Source of the DNA: FEN-1073 sp050010135 | GTDB lineage: Bacteria > Chloroflexota > Anaerolineae > Anaerolineales > RBG-16-64-43 | NCBI GenBank assembly: GCA_050010135.1 | Contig: JBEKLP010000003.1 | Location: forward strand, 15,225 to 79,224 | Direction of reading: 5' to 3' | Length of the DNA stretch: 64,000 nt | In this document: positions 17,297 to 26,134 of the stretch, piece by piece | Layout: every line of letters begins with the position of its first letter | How positions within the stretch are numbered: the stretch's first letter is position 1 | Notes under the pieces: model-generated | Seen by the model: only the letters and a program-made list of their open reading frames with translations | Database searches by the model: none | Told to the model about the DNA's origin: nothing | Translations under genes and position numbers: made by a program

Positions 17297-18328
17297 GTGC
17301 AGAAACTCACTGAAAGACAGGAGTTTCTACTTGGTTTAATTGTCCGGGAATATGTAGAGTCGGCCCAGCCCGTCGCCTCGAAAAACCTGGTGGACAAATT
17401 CCGGCTGGATTTCAGTTCGGCGACGACCCGCAACGATATGCTGACCCTCACCGAGGCGGGCTATCTGCGTCAGCCGCATACATCCGCCGGAAGAGTGCCT
17501 ACAGAGGACGGATACCGGTATTTTGTGCAGAGGCTGCTCGGAGAGACCGAACTTCCCGCGGCCGAAAAGCGCACCATCAGCCATCAATTCTTTCAGGCGC
17601 ACGGGGATATGGATCAATGGATGCGATTGGCGGCTGCGATTCTCGCGCATCACTCCAGCGCGGCCTCGCTGGTGACAGCTCCCATGGCAGAAAAGGCGGT
17701 TTTCCGGCAGTTGCAGCTGATCTCTATTAAAGGACGCCAGGCGCTGCTGGTGCTGGTATTGCAAGACGGTAAGGTGCAACAGCAATTCATCTCACTGGAC
17801 GAGCCGCTGGATCAGGAGGAGTTGTCGCAAATCGCGAACCAGGTCAACCAGCAACTGGATGGAAAAGATACTGCGACGGCGGAAGGGTTGATGGACGCGA
17901 TGTCGCCACCGATGCGGGCGGTTACCTCCGCCGTGGCGGATTTGATGCACCGGGCCGATTTCGTCGCCACGGCTGAAATCGTCCACGACGGACTGATTAA
18001 TATGCTCCAAGCGCCGGAATTTTCCAACCCGGATCTGGCCAGCCGGACCCTGCGCATGCTCGAGGAACAGAATCTGCTGGGGGAATTCCTCTCGCGGGCG
18101 CTCGGTTCCGAGGTGGGCGGCGTGCAGGTGGTCATCGGCGGGGAGGGCGATTGGGAGGATTTGCGCGATTGCTCGATCGTGATCGCCCGATACGGGGCGC
18201 CGGGGCTTGCCACCGGAACGCTCGGCGTCATCGGTCCGATGCGGATGGCCTACGGCAAAACGATTTCCGCGGTCCGGTATGTATCGTCGGTGATGAGTGA
18301 TCTGGTGTCGGAAACGCTGAGCGGTTGA
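17297..18328 (+). CDS. hrcA: heat-inducible transcription repressor HrcA
   Basis: The 343-residue repressor of class I heat-shock genes binds CIRCE as a dimer and depends on GroEL for activity. The N-terminal winged helix (residues of about 1-75) includes SARPVASKNLV-like and SSATTRNDMLTLTEAGYLRQPHTSAGRVPT-like segments typical of the family. The C-terminal part holds the GAF-like dimerisation core and ends in GPMRMAYGKTISAVRYVS. It starts with GTG after AAAGGAGC, directly behind the CIRCE operator, and heads the grpE-dnaK-dnaJ-prmA operon. The second CIRCE site at groES shows that it also acts in trans. Confidence 0.97.
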   Translation: MQKLTERQEFLLGLIVREYVESAQPVASKNLVDKFRLDFSSATTRNDMLTLTEAGYLRQPHTSAGRVPTEDGYRYFVQRLLGETELPAAEKRTISHQFFQAHGDMDQWMRLAAAILAHHSSAASLVTAPMAEKAVFRQLQLISIKGRQALLVLVLQDGKVQQQFISLDEPLDQEELSQIANQVNQQLDGKDTATAEGLMDAMSPPMRAVTSAVADLMHRADFVATAEIVHDGLINMLQAPEFSNPDLASRTLRMLEEQNLLGEFLSRALGSEVGGVQVVIGGEGDWEDLRDCSIVIARYGAPGLATGTLGVIGPMRMAYGKTISAVRYVSSVMSDLVSETLSG

Positions 18329-18383
18329 AAACTTTCTTCGGCGATCCATCGTCCGGAATAAGGATAAACTTTCGCGGTTGACT

Positions 18384-18983
18384 ATGACGGATAAAAAGAA
18401 GTTATCGCACGAAAAACATTCGGCGGAAACAGAACCGACCCACTCGAAGCCTGCGCAGGAAGAGACCGACGAAACCGTACAGGCGCAGGATTCGGTACAG
18501 GCCGAGTTGGAAAAGGCCCGGGCGCAGGCCGAAGAGTATCTGGACGGCTGGAAGCGCACGCAGGCCGATTTTTCGAATTATCGCAAGCGGATCGAGCGCG
18601 ACGAGGCCGAAGCGCGAATCCAGGCCGTCGGCCGGGCCGCCTCCCGCTGGTTCCCTATCCTGGATGATTTCGAGCGGGCTTTGAAAGAAAAGTCCGCCAC
18701 GGAAAATTTGGAGCAATGGGCTGCGGGGGTGGAATTGATCTACCGCAAGGGGGTTGCGGCGCTGGAAGCGGAAGGAGTCACGTCTTTCGAGGCGGAAACG
18801 GGTTCAGAATTCGACCCGGGCTTGCACGAGGCCGTCACGATGGAGCCTTGTCCGGATAAAAAGGACGGGGAAATTCTGGGAACCATCCGGTACGGATACC
18901 GATTAGGCGATCGGGTGCTCCGTCCGGCTCAGGTGCGGGTGGCCAGTCGGGCCGAAAACAACCCGCACCAGGAAAACGGATGA
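18384..18983 (+). CDS. grpE: nucleotide exchange factor GrpE
   Basis: The 199-residue exchange factor releases ADP from DnaK. It has a long, acidic, disordered N-terminus, a coiled coil (AELEKARAQAEEYLDGWKR), the motif ADFSNYRKRIERD, and a C-terminal beta domain with GSEFDPGLHEAV and RVLRPAQVRVA. I use the ATG at 18384. A TTG two codons upstream is possible, and neither has a strong Shine-Dalgarno. It lies 55 bases after hrcA and 22 before dnaK, in the usual order. Confidence 0.97.
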   Translation: MTDKKKLSHEKHSAETEPTHSKPAQEETDETVQAQDSVQAELEKARAQAEEYLDGWKRTQADFSNYRKRIERDEAEARIQAVGRAASRWFPILDDFERALKEKSATENLEQWAAGVELIYRKGVAALEAEGVTSFEAETGSEFDPGLHEAVTMEPCPDKKDGEILGTIRYGYRLGDRVLRPAQVRVASRAENNPHQENG

Positions 18984-19005
18984 AATTTTAGAAGGAGAGA
19001 ATACG

Positions 19006-20928
19006 ATGGGCAAAATTATTGGCATCGATCTGGGCACCACCAATTCAGTCGTCGCCGTGATGGAAGGCGGCGACCCGAAGGTCATCCCCTCCGCGGAGGG
19101 ATCCCCGCTCGTGCCTTCGGTGGTGGCGGTCAATCCGAAAACCGGGGAGCGTTTGGTGGGCCAGCTGGCTCGGCGCCAGGCGGTGGTGAATTCGGAGAAT
19201 ACGATCTTTTCCATCAAGCGGTTCATGGGCCGCAAATTCAGCGACCCCGAAGTGCAGCGCGCCATCACGCTCGTGCCCTTCAAGGTGAGCGCGGCATCCA
19301 ACGGCGACATCCGCGTGCACATGGGCGGTAAGGAATATTCGCCGCCGGAAATTTCCGCCATGATTCTCGCCAAGCTGAAAACCGACGCCGAGGCGTATCT
19401 AGGACAGTCGATCACCCAGGCGGTGATCACGGTTCCGGCGTACTTTAACGATTCGCAGCGCCAGGCTACCAAGGACTCGGGTCAGATCGCCGGCCTGGAC
19501 GTAATGCGGATCATCAACGAACCCACCGCCTCCTCGCTGTCGTACGGACTCGATAAGAAAAAGGACGAGACCATCGCCGTATACGACCTGGGCGGAGGAA
19601 CGTTCGATATCTCCATCCTCGACGTGGGCGATGGGGTCTTCGAAGTGAAGTCCACCAACGGCGACACTTTCCTGGGCGGCGACGATTTCGACCAGCGGGT
19701 GATCACCTGGATCGCTGACGAGTTCCTCAAGCAGGAGGGGATCGACCTGCGCAAGGACCGCCAGGCGCTGCAGCGGCTGAAAGAGGCCGCCGAAAAAGCC
19801 AAGATCGAACTTTCGACGGTGCTGCAGAGTGAGATCAACCTGCCGTTCATCACCGCCGACGCCAACGGCCCCAAGCATCTGACCATGACCCTGACGCGCG
19901 CAAAGCTTGAGCAGCTGACCAGCGACCTGATCGACCGATCGGTTCGACCGGTGACCCAGGCGCTCGAGGACGCGCGCCTCAAACCCGCGGATATCAACGA
20001 AGTGGTCCTGGTGGGCGGTATGACTCGCATGCCGGCCGTCCAGGAAGCGGTGAAGAAAATCTTCGGCAAGGATCCGCACAAGGGAGTGAACCCCGACGAA
20101 GTGGTGGCGACCGGCGCGGCGATCCAAGCCGGCGTACTGGGCGGCGAGGTGAAGGACATTCTGCTCCTGGATGTTACTCCGCTCACCCTCAGCGTGGAAA
20201 CGCTCGGCGGAGTGGCCACCCCGCTGATCGAACGCAACACCACAATCCCAGCGCGGAAAAGCCAGATCTTTTCCACCGCGTCGGACATGCAGACCAGCGT
20301 GGAAATTCACGTGGTGCAGGGGGAACGCCCGATGGCGGGAGACAACAAGTCGCTCGGGAAATTCATCCTCGACGGAATCCCGCCCTCGCCGCGGGGAATC
20401 CCGCAGGTCGAAGTCACCTTTGACATCGACGCCGACGGCATCCTCAAGGTGACGGCACAGGACAAGGCCACCAGCCGCTCGCAGCACATCACCATCCAGC
20501 CGTCCTCCGGACTGGCCAAGGATGAGGTGGAACGGATGACGCGTGAGGCCGATACCCACCGCGACGAGGACCGTAAACGCAAGGAGGAAATCGAAATTCG
20601 GAACGCCGCCGACAGCGCGATCTACAGCGCGGAAAAAACCTTGCGTGAGTTGGGCGATAAAATCCCGGCGAACGTGCGCGATGACGTGAACGCAAAAGTG
20701 ACCGCCCTGCGCAGCGCGTTGCAGGGCAAGGATCTTCCGGCCATCCAGCGGGCGTCCGACGAACTGGCCCGCGCCCTGCAGGCAATCGGCTCCTCGATGT
20801 ATGGCAGCGGGGGCGAACCCCAGCAGACTCCCGGCGGCACCCCCGGCGGGACACCCGGTGGAGGACAGGGTCCGGAGCCGGGCGGTGGAAGCGGGGACGT
20901 GGTCGAGGGCGAATTCAAACAAATGTGA
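19006..20928 (+). CDS. dnaK: chaperone DnaK (Hsp70)
   Basis: The 640-residue Hsp70 starts with GKIIGIDLGTTNS. The nucleotide-binding domain carries the phosphate-2 motif IAVYDLGGGTFDISIL and VLVGGMTRMP. The linker DILLLDVTPLTL is intact. The substrate-binding domain and helical lid are followed by a Gly/Pro-rich tail (GGTPGGTPGGGQGPEPGGG) and a C-terminal EGEFKQM, close to the usual EEVD-like bacterial end. The ATG follows GAAGGAGAG. The product works with GrpE and DnaJ encoded on both sides. Confidence 0.99.
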   Translation: MGKIIGIDLGTTNSVVAVMEGGDPKVIPSAEGSPLVPSVVAVNPKTGERLVGQLARRQAVVNSENTIFSIKRFMGRKFSDPEVQRAITLVPFKVSAASNGDIRVHMGGKEYSPPEISAMILAKLKTDAEAYLGQSITQAVITVPAYFNDSQRQATKDSGQIAGLDVMRIINEPTASSLSYGLDKKKDETIAVYDLGGGTFDISILDVGDGVFEVKSTNGDTFLGGDDFDQRVITWIADEFLKQEGIDLRKDRQALQRLKEAAEKAKIELSTVLQSEINLPFITADANGPKHLTMTLTRAKLEQLTSDLIDRSVRPVTQALEDARLKPADINEVVLVGGMTRMPAVQEAVKKIFGKDPHKGVNPDEVVATGAAIQAGVLGGEVKDILLLDVTPLTLSVETLGGVATPLIERNTTIPARKSQIFSTASDMQTSVEIHVVQGERPMAGDNKSLGKFILDGIPPSPRGIPQVEVTFDIDADGILKVTAQDKATSRSQHITIQPSSGLAKDEVERMTREADTHRDEDRKRKEEIEIRNAADSAIYSAEKTLRELGDKIPANVRDDVNAKVTALRSALQGKDLPAIQRASDELARALQAIGSSMYGSGGEPQQTPGGTPGGTPGGGQGPEPGGGSGDVVEGEFKQM

Positions 20929-20953
20929 TTTAGGGCTTAAGCGACAATTTTTC

Positions 20954-20983
20954 TCCCTGCCCGGAAAAGATCCCGGGCAGGGA
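20954..20983 (+). promoter_or_regulatory. stable hairpin in the dnaK-dnaJ spacer
   Basis: A perfect 11-bp stem (TCCCTGCCCGG with CCGGGCAGGGA) closes an 8-base loop between dnaK and dnaJ. No U-tract follows, so it is more likely an mRNA stabilising, processing or attenuation element than a full terminator. It ends 13 bases before the dnaJ ATG and lies where the dnaJ ribosome binding site would be. Confidence 0.6.
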
Positions 20984-20996
20984 ATTTGGTTAATAA

Positions 20997-22115
20997 ATGC
21001 CAACCACTCGCGATTACTATGAAATCCTCGGGGTTCCGCGCAACGTCGATTCCGAGTCCATCCGCAACGCCTACCGTGCTCTGGCCAAGCGCTATCATCC
21101 GGATGTGAATAAGGAACCGGGAGCCGAGGAGCGTTTCAAGGAAGTCAACGAAGCCTACGGGGTGCTCTCGGACGAACAGCGCCGCTCGGCGTACGACCGC
21201 TTCGGCCACGCCGGGCTCAGCGGCATGCCCTTTGGGGCGGGCGCCGGATTTGAGGATTTGGGCGACCTGTTCGACGAGTTCTTCCGCGGGTTCGGGATGA
21301 GCACCGGCCGCTCCCACCGTTCGCCGCGCAAGGGGGCCGATTTGCAAACCGTCGTTCCCCTGACCTTCGAAGAATCCATCAGCGGCGTGGAAAAAGAGGT
21401 GGAAGTGACCCGCATGGAAGTCTGTTCCGTGTGCCGCGGGTCGCGGGCGGAGCCGGGGACGACCCCGGTGCGCTGTCCGGTCTGCCAGGGAACGGGAGAG
21501 GAGCGCCGGATGCGCCAGACGTTCCTCGGATCGATGGTCAATGTGGCCGTTTGTTCGAGATGCGGCGGGCTGGGGGAGATCGTCTCCTCTCCGTGCAAAA
21601 ACTGCCGCGGCAAGGGTGTGGAACGAAAAACACGCAAGCTCAAGGTGCCCATTCCCCCGGGCGTGGACGACGGGACGCAAATCCGTCTTTCCGGAGAAGG
21701 CGAACCGGGAACGTTCGGCGGTCCGGCGGGGAATTTGTTCATCCTCGTGCAGGTGAAACCCCACGAATTCTTCCTGCGCCGAAACAGCGACCTGTGGTTG
21801 CAACTGGGGATTAATTTTACGCAGGCCGCGATGGGTGCAGACGTGAGCGTAGAAACCGCGAGCGGCGAAACGACGCTTCATATTCCCGCCGGCACCCAGC
21901 CGGGACAGGTCTTTCGCCTCCGTGGCAAGGGGGTCCCGCACCTGCAGCAGGGCGGGCGCGGCGATCTGTTCGTCGTCGTGAATATTCTCGTCCCCGCAAC
22001 CTTGACCGCGGAGCAAAAGAAACAGCTCATGCAGCTCGGAATCGCGCACGATTCCCCCCCAAAACCCCAAAAGCACACCCTATTGGATTCCCTGAAGGAT
22101 ATTCTTCGTGAGTGA
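20997..22115 (+). CDS. dnaJ: chaperone DnaJ (Hsp40, type I)
   Basis: The 372-residue co-chaperone has a J-domain with HPD in KRYHPDVNKE, a short Gly/Phe region, and a zinc domain with four CxxCxGxG-like repeats (CSVCRGSR, CPVCQGTG, CSRCGGLG, CKNCRGKG). C-terminal substrate-binding beta domains follow. The first zinc repeat reads CRGSRA, so its last Gly is changed. DnaJ delivers clients to DnaK and stimulates its ATPase. I see no clear Shine-Dalgarno, and the upstream hairpin may affect translation. Its 3' end overlaps prmA by 8 bases. Confidence 0.98.
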   Translation: MPTTRDYYEILGVPRNVDSESIRNAYRALAKRYHPDVNKEPGAEERFKEVNEAYGVLSDEQRRSAYDRFGHAGLSGMPFGAGAGFEDLGDLFDEFFRGFGMSTGRSHRSPRKGADLQTVVPLTFEESISGVEKEVEVTRMEVCSVCRGSRAEPGTTPVRCPVCQGTGEERRMRQTFLGSMVNVAVCSRCGGLGEIVSSPCKNCRGKGVERKTRKLKVPIPPGVDDGTQIRLSGEGEPGTFGGPAGNLFILVQVKPHEFFLRRNSDLWLQLGINFTQAAMGADVSVETASGETTLHIPAGTQPGQVFRLRGKGVPHLQQGGRGDLFVVVNILVPATLTAEQKKQLMQLGIAHDSPPKPQKHTLLDSLKDILRE

Positions 22116-23040
22116 GGAGCACGCTCCTCCGGCCTGGTGGGAAGTCTCGCTGAAGGTGAATGAGGAATTGGCTGAATCGGTCGCGGACGTGATGGCCCGA
22201 TTCGCCTCCGGCGGCGTCGCGCTCGGATACGACTCGATCGAGCCCGATCCGGACGGCGAAGGGAAGCCCACGGGAGCGCTGACGGTGCGCGCATATCTCC
22301 CGGCTGACGCGGAGTTGGAATCCAACCGCTCCCGCCTGGAAGAAGCGCTCTGGCATCTGGGGCGGATTTCACCCCTGCCCGAGCCCGAGTGGCGCACGGT
22401 GGTTGAAAAAGATTGGTCGCTGGAGTGGAAGAAACACTACCGGCCGATGCGCATCGGCCGCCGTCTGCAAATCGTCCCGTCATGGATGGACCCCGCGCCG
22501 TATGCGCGCAATCTGGTCCTGCGCCTCGATCCCGGCATGGCGTTCGGCACCGGCACGCACCCGACCACCCAGCTTTGCCTGGAGACGCTCGAAGACCGGA
22601 TCTATCCCGGGATGAATGTCATCGATTTGGGTTGCGGATCCGGAATTCTGGCGATCACCGCTGTCAAACTGGGCGCCGGAAAGGTGCTCGGGTTGGACGT
22701 CGACCCGCAAGCGATCCGCGTGGCGCGTGAGAACATCCTGCTCAACGGTGTGGAATCGTCCATCGAAATCCGGTCCGGTTCGCTGCAGGAGCTTTTAATG
22801 GAAGGGCGATCCGCCCCGTTGGTCGTGGCGAACATCCTGGCGGCGGTTTTACAGGAGATGCTCGCGGCCGGGTTGGCCCGGACCGTCGCGCCGGGCGGGT
22901 GCCTGGTATTATCCGGAATTCTGGAGGATCAATCGGGAGCGGTGGAGGAAGCAATCCGCGAACAGGGCATGCGCCTGAAGGAAAAACGGATCCGCCAGGA
23001 TTGGGTTGCGCTCGTGGCGGAGAAACAGGCAGACAAATAA
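22108..23040 (+). CDS. prmA: ribosomal protein L11 methyltransferase PrmA
   Basis: The 310-residue SAM-dependent methyltransferase trimethylates L11. The N-terminal domain (WWEVSLKVNEELAESVADVM) is typical of PrmA. The SAM motif VIDLGCGSGILAITAVKLGA, the MAFGTGTHPTTQLCL segment and the catalytic-region motif VVANILAAVL are all present. The GTG start overlaps the dnaJ end by 8 bases. The dnaJ-prmA order is common in many bacteria. A terminator follows directly. Confidence 0.97.
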   Translation: MSEEHAPPAWWEVSLKVNEELAESVADVMARFASGGVALGYDSIEPDPDGEGKPTGALTVRAYLPADAELESNRSRLEEALWHLGRISPLPEPEWRTVVEKDWSLEWKKHYRPMRIGRRLQIVPSWMDPAPYARNLVLRLDPGMAFGTGTHPTTQLCLETLEDRIYPGMNVIDLGCGSGILAITAVKLGAGKVLGLDVDPQAIRVARENILLNGVESSIEIRSGSLQELLMEGRSAPLVVANILAAVLQEMLAAGLARTVAPGGCLVLSGILEDQSGAVEEAIREQGMRLKEKRIRQDWVALVAEKQADK

Positions 23041-23067
23041 AAAACCGGAGCGTTGGCTCCGGTTTTT
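23041..23067. terminator. rho-independent terminator between convergent operons
   Basis: An 11-bp stem (AAAACCGGAGC with GCTCCGGTTTT) with a 4-base loop directly follows the prmA stop codon and ends in a T-run. Because it also has an A-run on the other side, it can stop transcription of infA on the minus strand too. Confidence 0.92.
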
Positions 23068-23069
23068 CG

Positions 23070-23333
23070 TTATGGTTGAGGCGTTTCTTCGGGTGGTTCC
23101 CCTTCCCCGCTGGATTTTTTGAAGCGGTAGGTTATCCGGCCGCGGGAAAGATCATACGGTGAAAGTTCCACCTTCACCCGGTCTCCCAAAAGAATCCGGA
23201 TGTAATTCTTTCGCATTTTCCCCGAGAGGTAGGCAAGCACCGTATGGCCGCTGCTAAGCGACACCCGGAACATCGTCCCGGGCAGCGCTTCCACAATCAG
23301 GCCTTCCATTTCTATTTTTTCTTCCTTTGCCAT
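23070..23333 (-). CDS. infA: translation initiation factor IF-1
   Basis: The small S1/OB-fold protein of 87 codons shows MEGLIVEALPGTMFRV, YLSGKMRKNYIRILLGDRV and LSRGRITYRF, the conserved IF-1 strands. It blocks the ribosomal A site during initiation. I use the ATG at 23333 (MAKEEKIEMEG) after GGGAG. The frame could extend 11 codons upstream without a better signal. A Pro/Glu-rich C-terminal tail after the fold is longer than usual. It lies downstream of rpsU on the same strand, so they are probably co-transcribed. Confidence 0.95.
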   Translation of the reverse strand: MAKEEKIEMEGLIVEALPGTMFRVSLSSGHTVLAYLSGKMRKNYIRILLGDRVKVELSPYDLSRGRITYRFKKSSGEGEPPEETPQP

Positions 23334-23386
23334 GCCATCTCCCGATTCCGTTATATGACCAAGCATCGATCCCGGGAAAAAGAAAA

Positions 23387-23590
23387 CTAATCGCCGTCAT
23401 CACTCTTGCGTTCCCGGCGTTTAAGCCTGCGAATGGATTTCTTTTTCTGAATGCGGCGCAATTCGCTCTTGGAGACAAACCATCGTTTTCTTCGGACCGT
23501 GCTGAGGATGCCCGAACGGGTGACTTTCTTTCGGAATCGTTTGAGCAGACTGTCCTGACTCTCGTTCGGACGGAGTATCACAGTAGCCAT
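23387..23590 (-). CDS. rpsU: 30S ribosomal protein bS21
   Basis: The 67-residue, very basic protein matches bS21: VILRPNESQDSLLKRFRKKV, then RRKRWFVSKSELRRIQKKK. It is needed for initiation on mRNAs with Shine-Dalgarno sequences. The gene itself has an almost perfect one, AAAGGAGGTGA, 6 bases before the ATG, which marks strong expression. infA follows after 53 bases. Confidence 0.96.
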   Translation of the reverse strand: MATVILRPNESQDSLLKRFRKKVTRSGILSTVRRKRWFVSKSELRRIQKKKSIRRLKRRERKSDDGD

Positions 23591-23941
23591 GGTATTTCAC
23601 CTCCTTTCCGCGACAGGGGAAGGATGGCCGGTAGAGAAATAAAGGCTCGACGCGTCTTACGCCGTCGCCGAGTCAGGGAGGGAGAGAGAAAACCGGGGGA
23701 TGGAGAGGTTCGGCGTTGAGATTTCTCCTCCGGAAGATGCCCTATCCTACAGCCCGTCCAGCCATTGCCCTGCTTTTGGGCTTCGGGTCCGAATGCGATC
23801 GATTCGTCCCATTCGGCGGTTCAACCCGAAAACCGGGCGCATTATAAAGCCCATCCGCAGGCTTGTCAATTTTATCAACTTGGAACGCGCCCGGAGGAAG
23901 CGGGGCGCGGGATTTGCCGCAGCCGGAGGAGCCGTTTTTTC

Positions 23942-24265
23942 TCACTCTTCCGGTTCGTTTTCCTTAATGTACTTCCTGATTTTTTCCTCGACGATATGAG
24001 CGTCAAGATCCATCACCGATATGATTTTATCCTTGCCCTTTTCGCCCCCGATGATCTCCAACGTGTTGGCCCGGACGCCTAGGATGCGTGCCAGCAGTTC
24101 CAAGAGGGCTTTGTTGGCAGCACCTTCCACCGGCGGAGCGGTCAGACGGACCCGCAATGTGCCGTCCGGGGAAATTCCGGTGAGTTCGTCCTTGCGCGAA
24201 CGGGGCGTCACGTGCACCGCCATGGCGGCGCCGATCCGGCCGTCGTGAAAACGGAACCGACGCAT
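23942..24265 (-). CDS. DUF167 (YggU) family protein
   Basis: The 107-residue protein has the DUF167 core: VHVTPRSRKDELTG, LRVRLTAPPVEGAANKALLELLA and IIGGEKGKDKII. The function of the family is not established. The ATG at 24265 has GAGGAGGA just upstream. It is the last gene of the yggS-yggT-yggU run that often lies near division genes in other bacteria. A C-terminal acidic extension follows the usual end. Confidence 0.93.
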   Translation of the reverse strand: MRRFRFHDGRIGAAMAVHVTPRSRKDELTGISPDGTLRVRLTAPPVEGAANKALLELLARILGVRANTLEIIGGEKGKDKIISVMDLDAHIVEEKIRKYIKENEPEE

Positions 24266-24276
24266 GCTATCCTCCT

Positions 24277-24519
24277 CTAGCGCAGCACTCCCGTCAGGAT
24301 ATTTGCGAGAACCTGGACCAGAATAAGAAAAATGAGGGCGCTGAAATCGAACATTCCGACGGGAGGGATCAATCGACGGATGGGAGCCAGCATCGGTTCC
24401 ACAATCGAGGAAATCGCCATCCGGAATTCGTTATACGGCGGAAAAACCCAGGTGGATAGAATATAACCGATGATCAGAAGCGTCAACAACAGAGCCAGCA
24501 GGTTGATGAAATTTGCCAT
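24277..24519 (-). CDS. YggT family membrane protein
   Basis: The 80-residue protein has two membrane segments (LLALLLTLLIIGYILSTW and FSALIFLILVQVLANIL) around a conserved loop ISSIVEPMLAPIRRLIPP, the YggT signature. Members are linked to osmotic shock tolerance or division but have no defined activity. It lies between yggS and yggU, the usual order. Confidence 0.93.
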   Translation of the reverse strand: MANFINLLALLLTLLIIGYILSTWVFPPYNEFRMAISSIVEPMLAPIRRLIPPVGMFDFSALIFLILVQVLANILTGVLR

Positions 24520-24591
24520 GGATCGCTCCGGAAGAATTATATCATCGGGCCGTTTGCATTTCCCGCGCGGAGCCGCCCGTTCCAGCGCATT

Positions 24592-25335
24592 TCACGGCCT
24601 TGCCCCGAACAACGCCCGTCCGATCCGCACCATCGTGGCGCCTTCCTCCACCGCCTGCTCGAAATCGTCCGACATACCCATCGAGAGCTCGCTCCAATCC
24701 GAGCCCGGCACATTCTCCCGGGCCGCGGCTTGCATTTGTTTTAAGCTCCGGAAGATGGGACGCGACGTCTCCGGATCTTCCGAATATGGCGCCATCGTCA
24801 TCAATCCGGCGAGGGAGAGACCGGGCAGCGGGAAAATCTCCCGCCACACCGGCCAAAGAGATTCCCAGGCGGATGGATCGGAAGCCGACCACCCGTATTT
24901 GGTCGCTTCCCCCGAAAGGTTGCACTCCAGAAGAATCCGGATGGTTCTGCCATCTTCCGCGGCGAAGCGGGAAAGCCTTCGTGCGAGGGCCATGCTGTCG
25001 ACGGAATGCACGCAGGGAAAATTTTCCGTCACGCTTTTGGCCTTGCGGCCCTGCACATGGCCGATCATATGCCAGGTAACGGCAGGAGGGAGAAGATGGA
25101 TTTTCGGAAGGGCTTCCTCGAGATAATTCTCCCCGAACTCGCACAGTCCTTCGGAAAATGCTTTTTGGATCGCGGTAACCGGTTGTCCCTTCGACACCGC
25201 GATCAGTTGAATTTCGGAGGGATTTCGATGAACACGCTCTGCGGCGGCCCGGATCCGTGCGCGGACCGAATGGATTCTCTCCGGCAAAGCCGACAGATCA
25301 AGCGGAGTTCCCGGGTTGGATTGACGGTTGTTCAT
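24592..25335 (-). CDS. pyridoxal phosphate homeostasis protein (YggS/PLPBP)
   Basis: The 247-residue PLP-binding protein has an alanine racemase-like N-terminal barrel. K49 in QLIAVSKG is the PLP lysine. CEFGENYLEEALPKI, HMIGHVQGRKAKSV and LSMGMSDDFEQAVEEGATMVRIGRALFG are the family signatures. It buffers cytosolic PLP and affects amino acid metabolism. It follows pgeF by 16 bases. pgeF-yggS-yggT-yggU is a conserved neighbourhood in many bacteria. Confidence 0.95.
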   Translation of the reverse strand: MNNRQSNPGTPLDLSALPERIHSVRARIRAAAERVHRNPSEIQLIAVSKGQPVTAIQKAFSEGLCEFGENYLEEALPKIHLLPPAVTWHMIGHVQGRKAKSVTENFPCVHSVDSMALARRLSRFAAEDGRTIRILLECNLSGEATKYGWSASDPSAWESLWPVWREIFPLPGLSLAGLMTMAPYSEDPETSRPIFRSLKQMQAAARENVPGSDWSELSMGMSDDFEQAVEEGATMVRIGRALFGARP

Positions 25336-25351
25336 GGAAAAGTCCAGGACC

Positions 25352-26134
25352 TTATTGTCCGAGCCAGATCATCGCGCCAAACCGGCCGGTGCGGCCGTGC
25401 TCGGCGCGGTGAGAGAACCAATCTTCGGTATGGCAGGCCGTGCATATTCCGGAGTTATCGATTTTTTCCACGCCCGCCCGGCGCAGAATGAATTCGTTGG
25501 CCGCCCATAGATCCAAATGAATGCCGTCGTCGCGGTGCACGAGCCATTGGTCCGCCGCCGGTCCGAATAAGGAGCGGAACGCTCCCGCCAGTTCTTCGCC
25601 CACCGGATAGTGGTCGGGCCCGATGGAGGGCCCGATGCCGGCCAGGAGATCCTCCGGACGGGAGTCGAAATGTTCTTGAAAGGCTTCCACCGCGCGCGCA
25701 GCCACCCCGGCCAGCGTGCCCTTCCACCCGGCGTGGGCGATTCCGGCCGCATGCCGAACCGGATCGTAAAACAGGATCGGCACGCAATCGGCAAACCGCA
25801 TCATGAGCGTGAGCGACGGGGAATCCGTCACGATCCCGTCGGCCTGCGGCAATGGCCCTCCGGTGGCGGGGGGACGACCCAGGAGGATTCGGTTTGAGTG
25901 CACCTGGAAAAGTTCGGGTATGGATTCCGGATTTCGATTGAACAAGGAGAGCGCCCGGCGGCGGTTTTCGCGCACGCAAGCCGGATCGTCCCCGACCGAC
26001 GAGCCCACGTTCAGCGAGCGATACGGATCGCGGCTCGTGCCTCCCCGGCGGGTCAGAATCGCATGCGGCAGGCGCGCAGATTCCAGGCTGGGGAAAGTGT
26101 AATACCGGAAATCCCCTTGTTCATGATAGGTCAT
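25352..26134 (-). CDS. pgeF: polyphenol oxidase/purine nucleoside phosphorylase family protein (YfiH/PgeF)
   Basis: The 260-residue product matches the Cu-oxidase_4/YfiH family. The zinc and active-site residues lie in FQVHSNRI (His), MMRFADCVPILFYD (Cys) and GIAHAGWKGTLAG (His), with DLWAANEFILRRAGV near the end. Members act as purine nucleoside phosphorylases, and PgeF corrects mistakes in peptidoglycan precursors by removing L-Ser. The long open frame that runs to 27199 reads through the upstream genes in another frame. I set the start at 26134, where ATG overlaps the DUF2085 stop as ATGA. Confidence 0.92.
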   Translation of the reverse strand: MTYHEQGDFRYYTFPSLESARLPHAILTRRGGTSRDPYRSLNVGSSVGDDPACVRENRRRALSLFNRNPESIPELFQVHSNRILLGRPPATGGPLPQADGIVTDSPSLTLMMRFADCVPILFYDPVRHAAGIAHAGWKGTLAGVAARAVEAFQEHFDSRPEDLLAGIGPSIGPDHYPVGEELAGAFRSLFGPAADQWLVHRDDGIHLDLWAANEFILRRAGVEKIDNSGICTACHTEDWFSHRAEHGRTGRFGAMIWLGQ

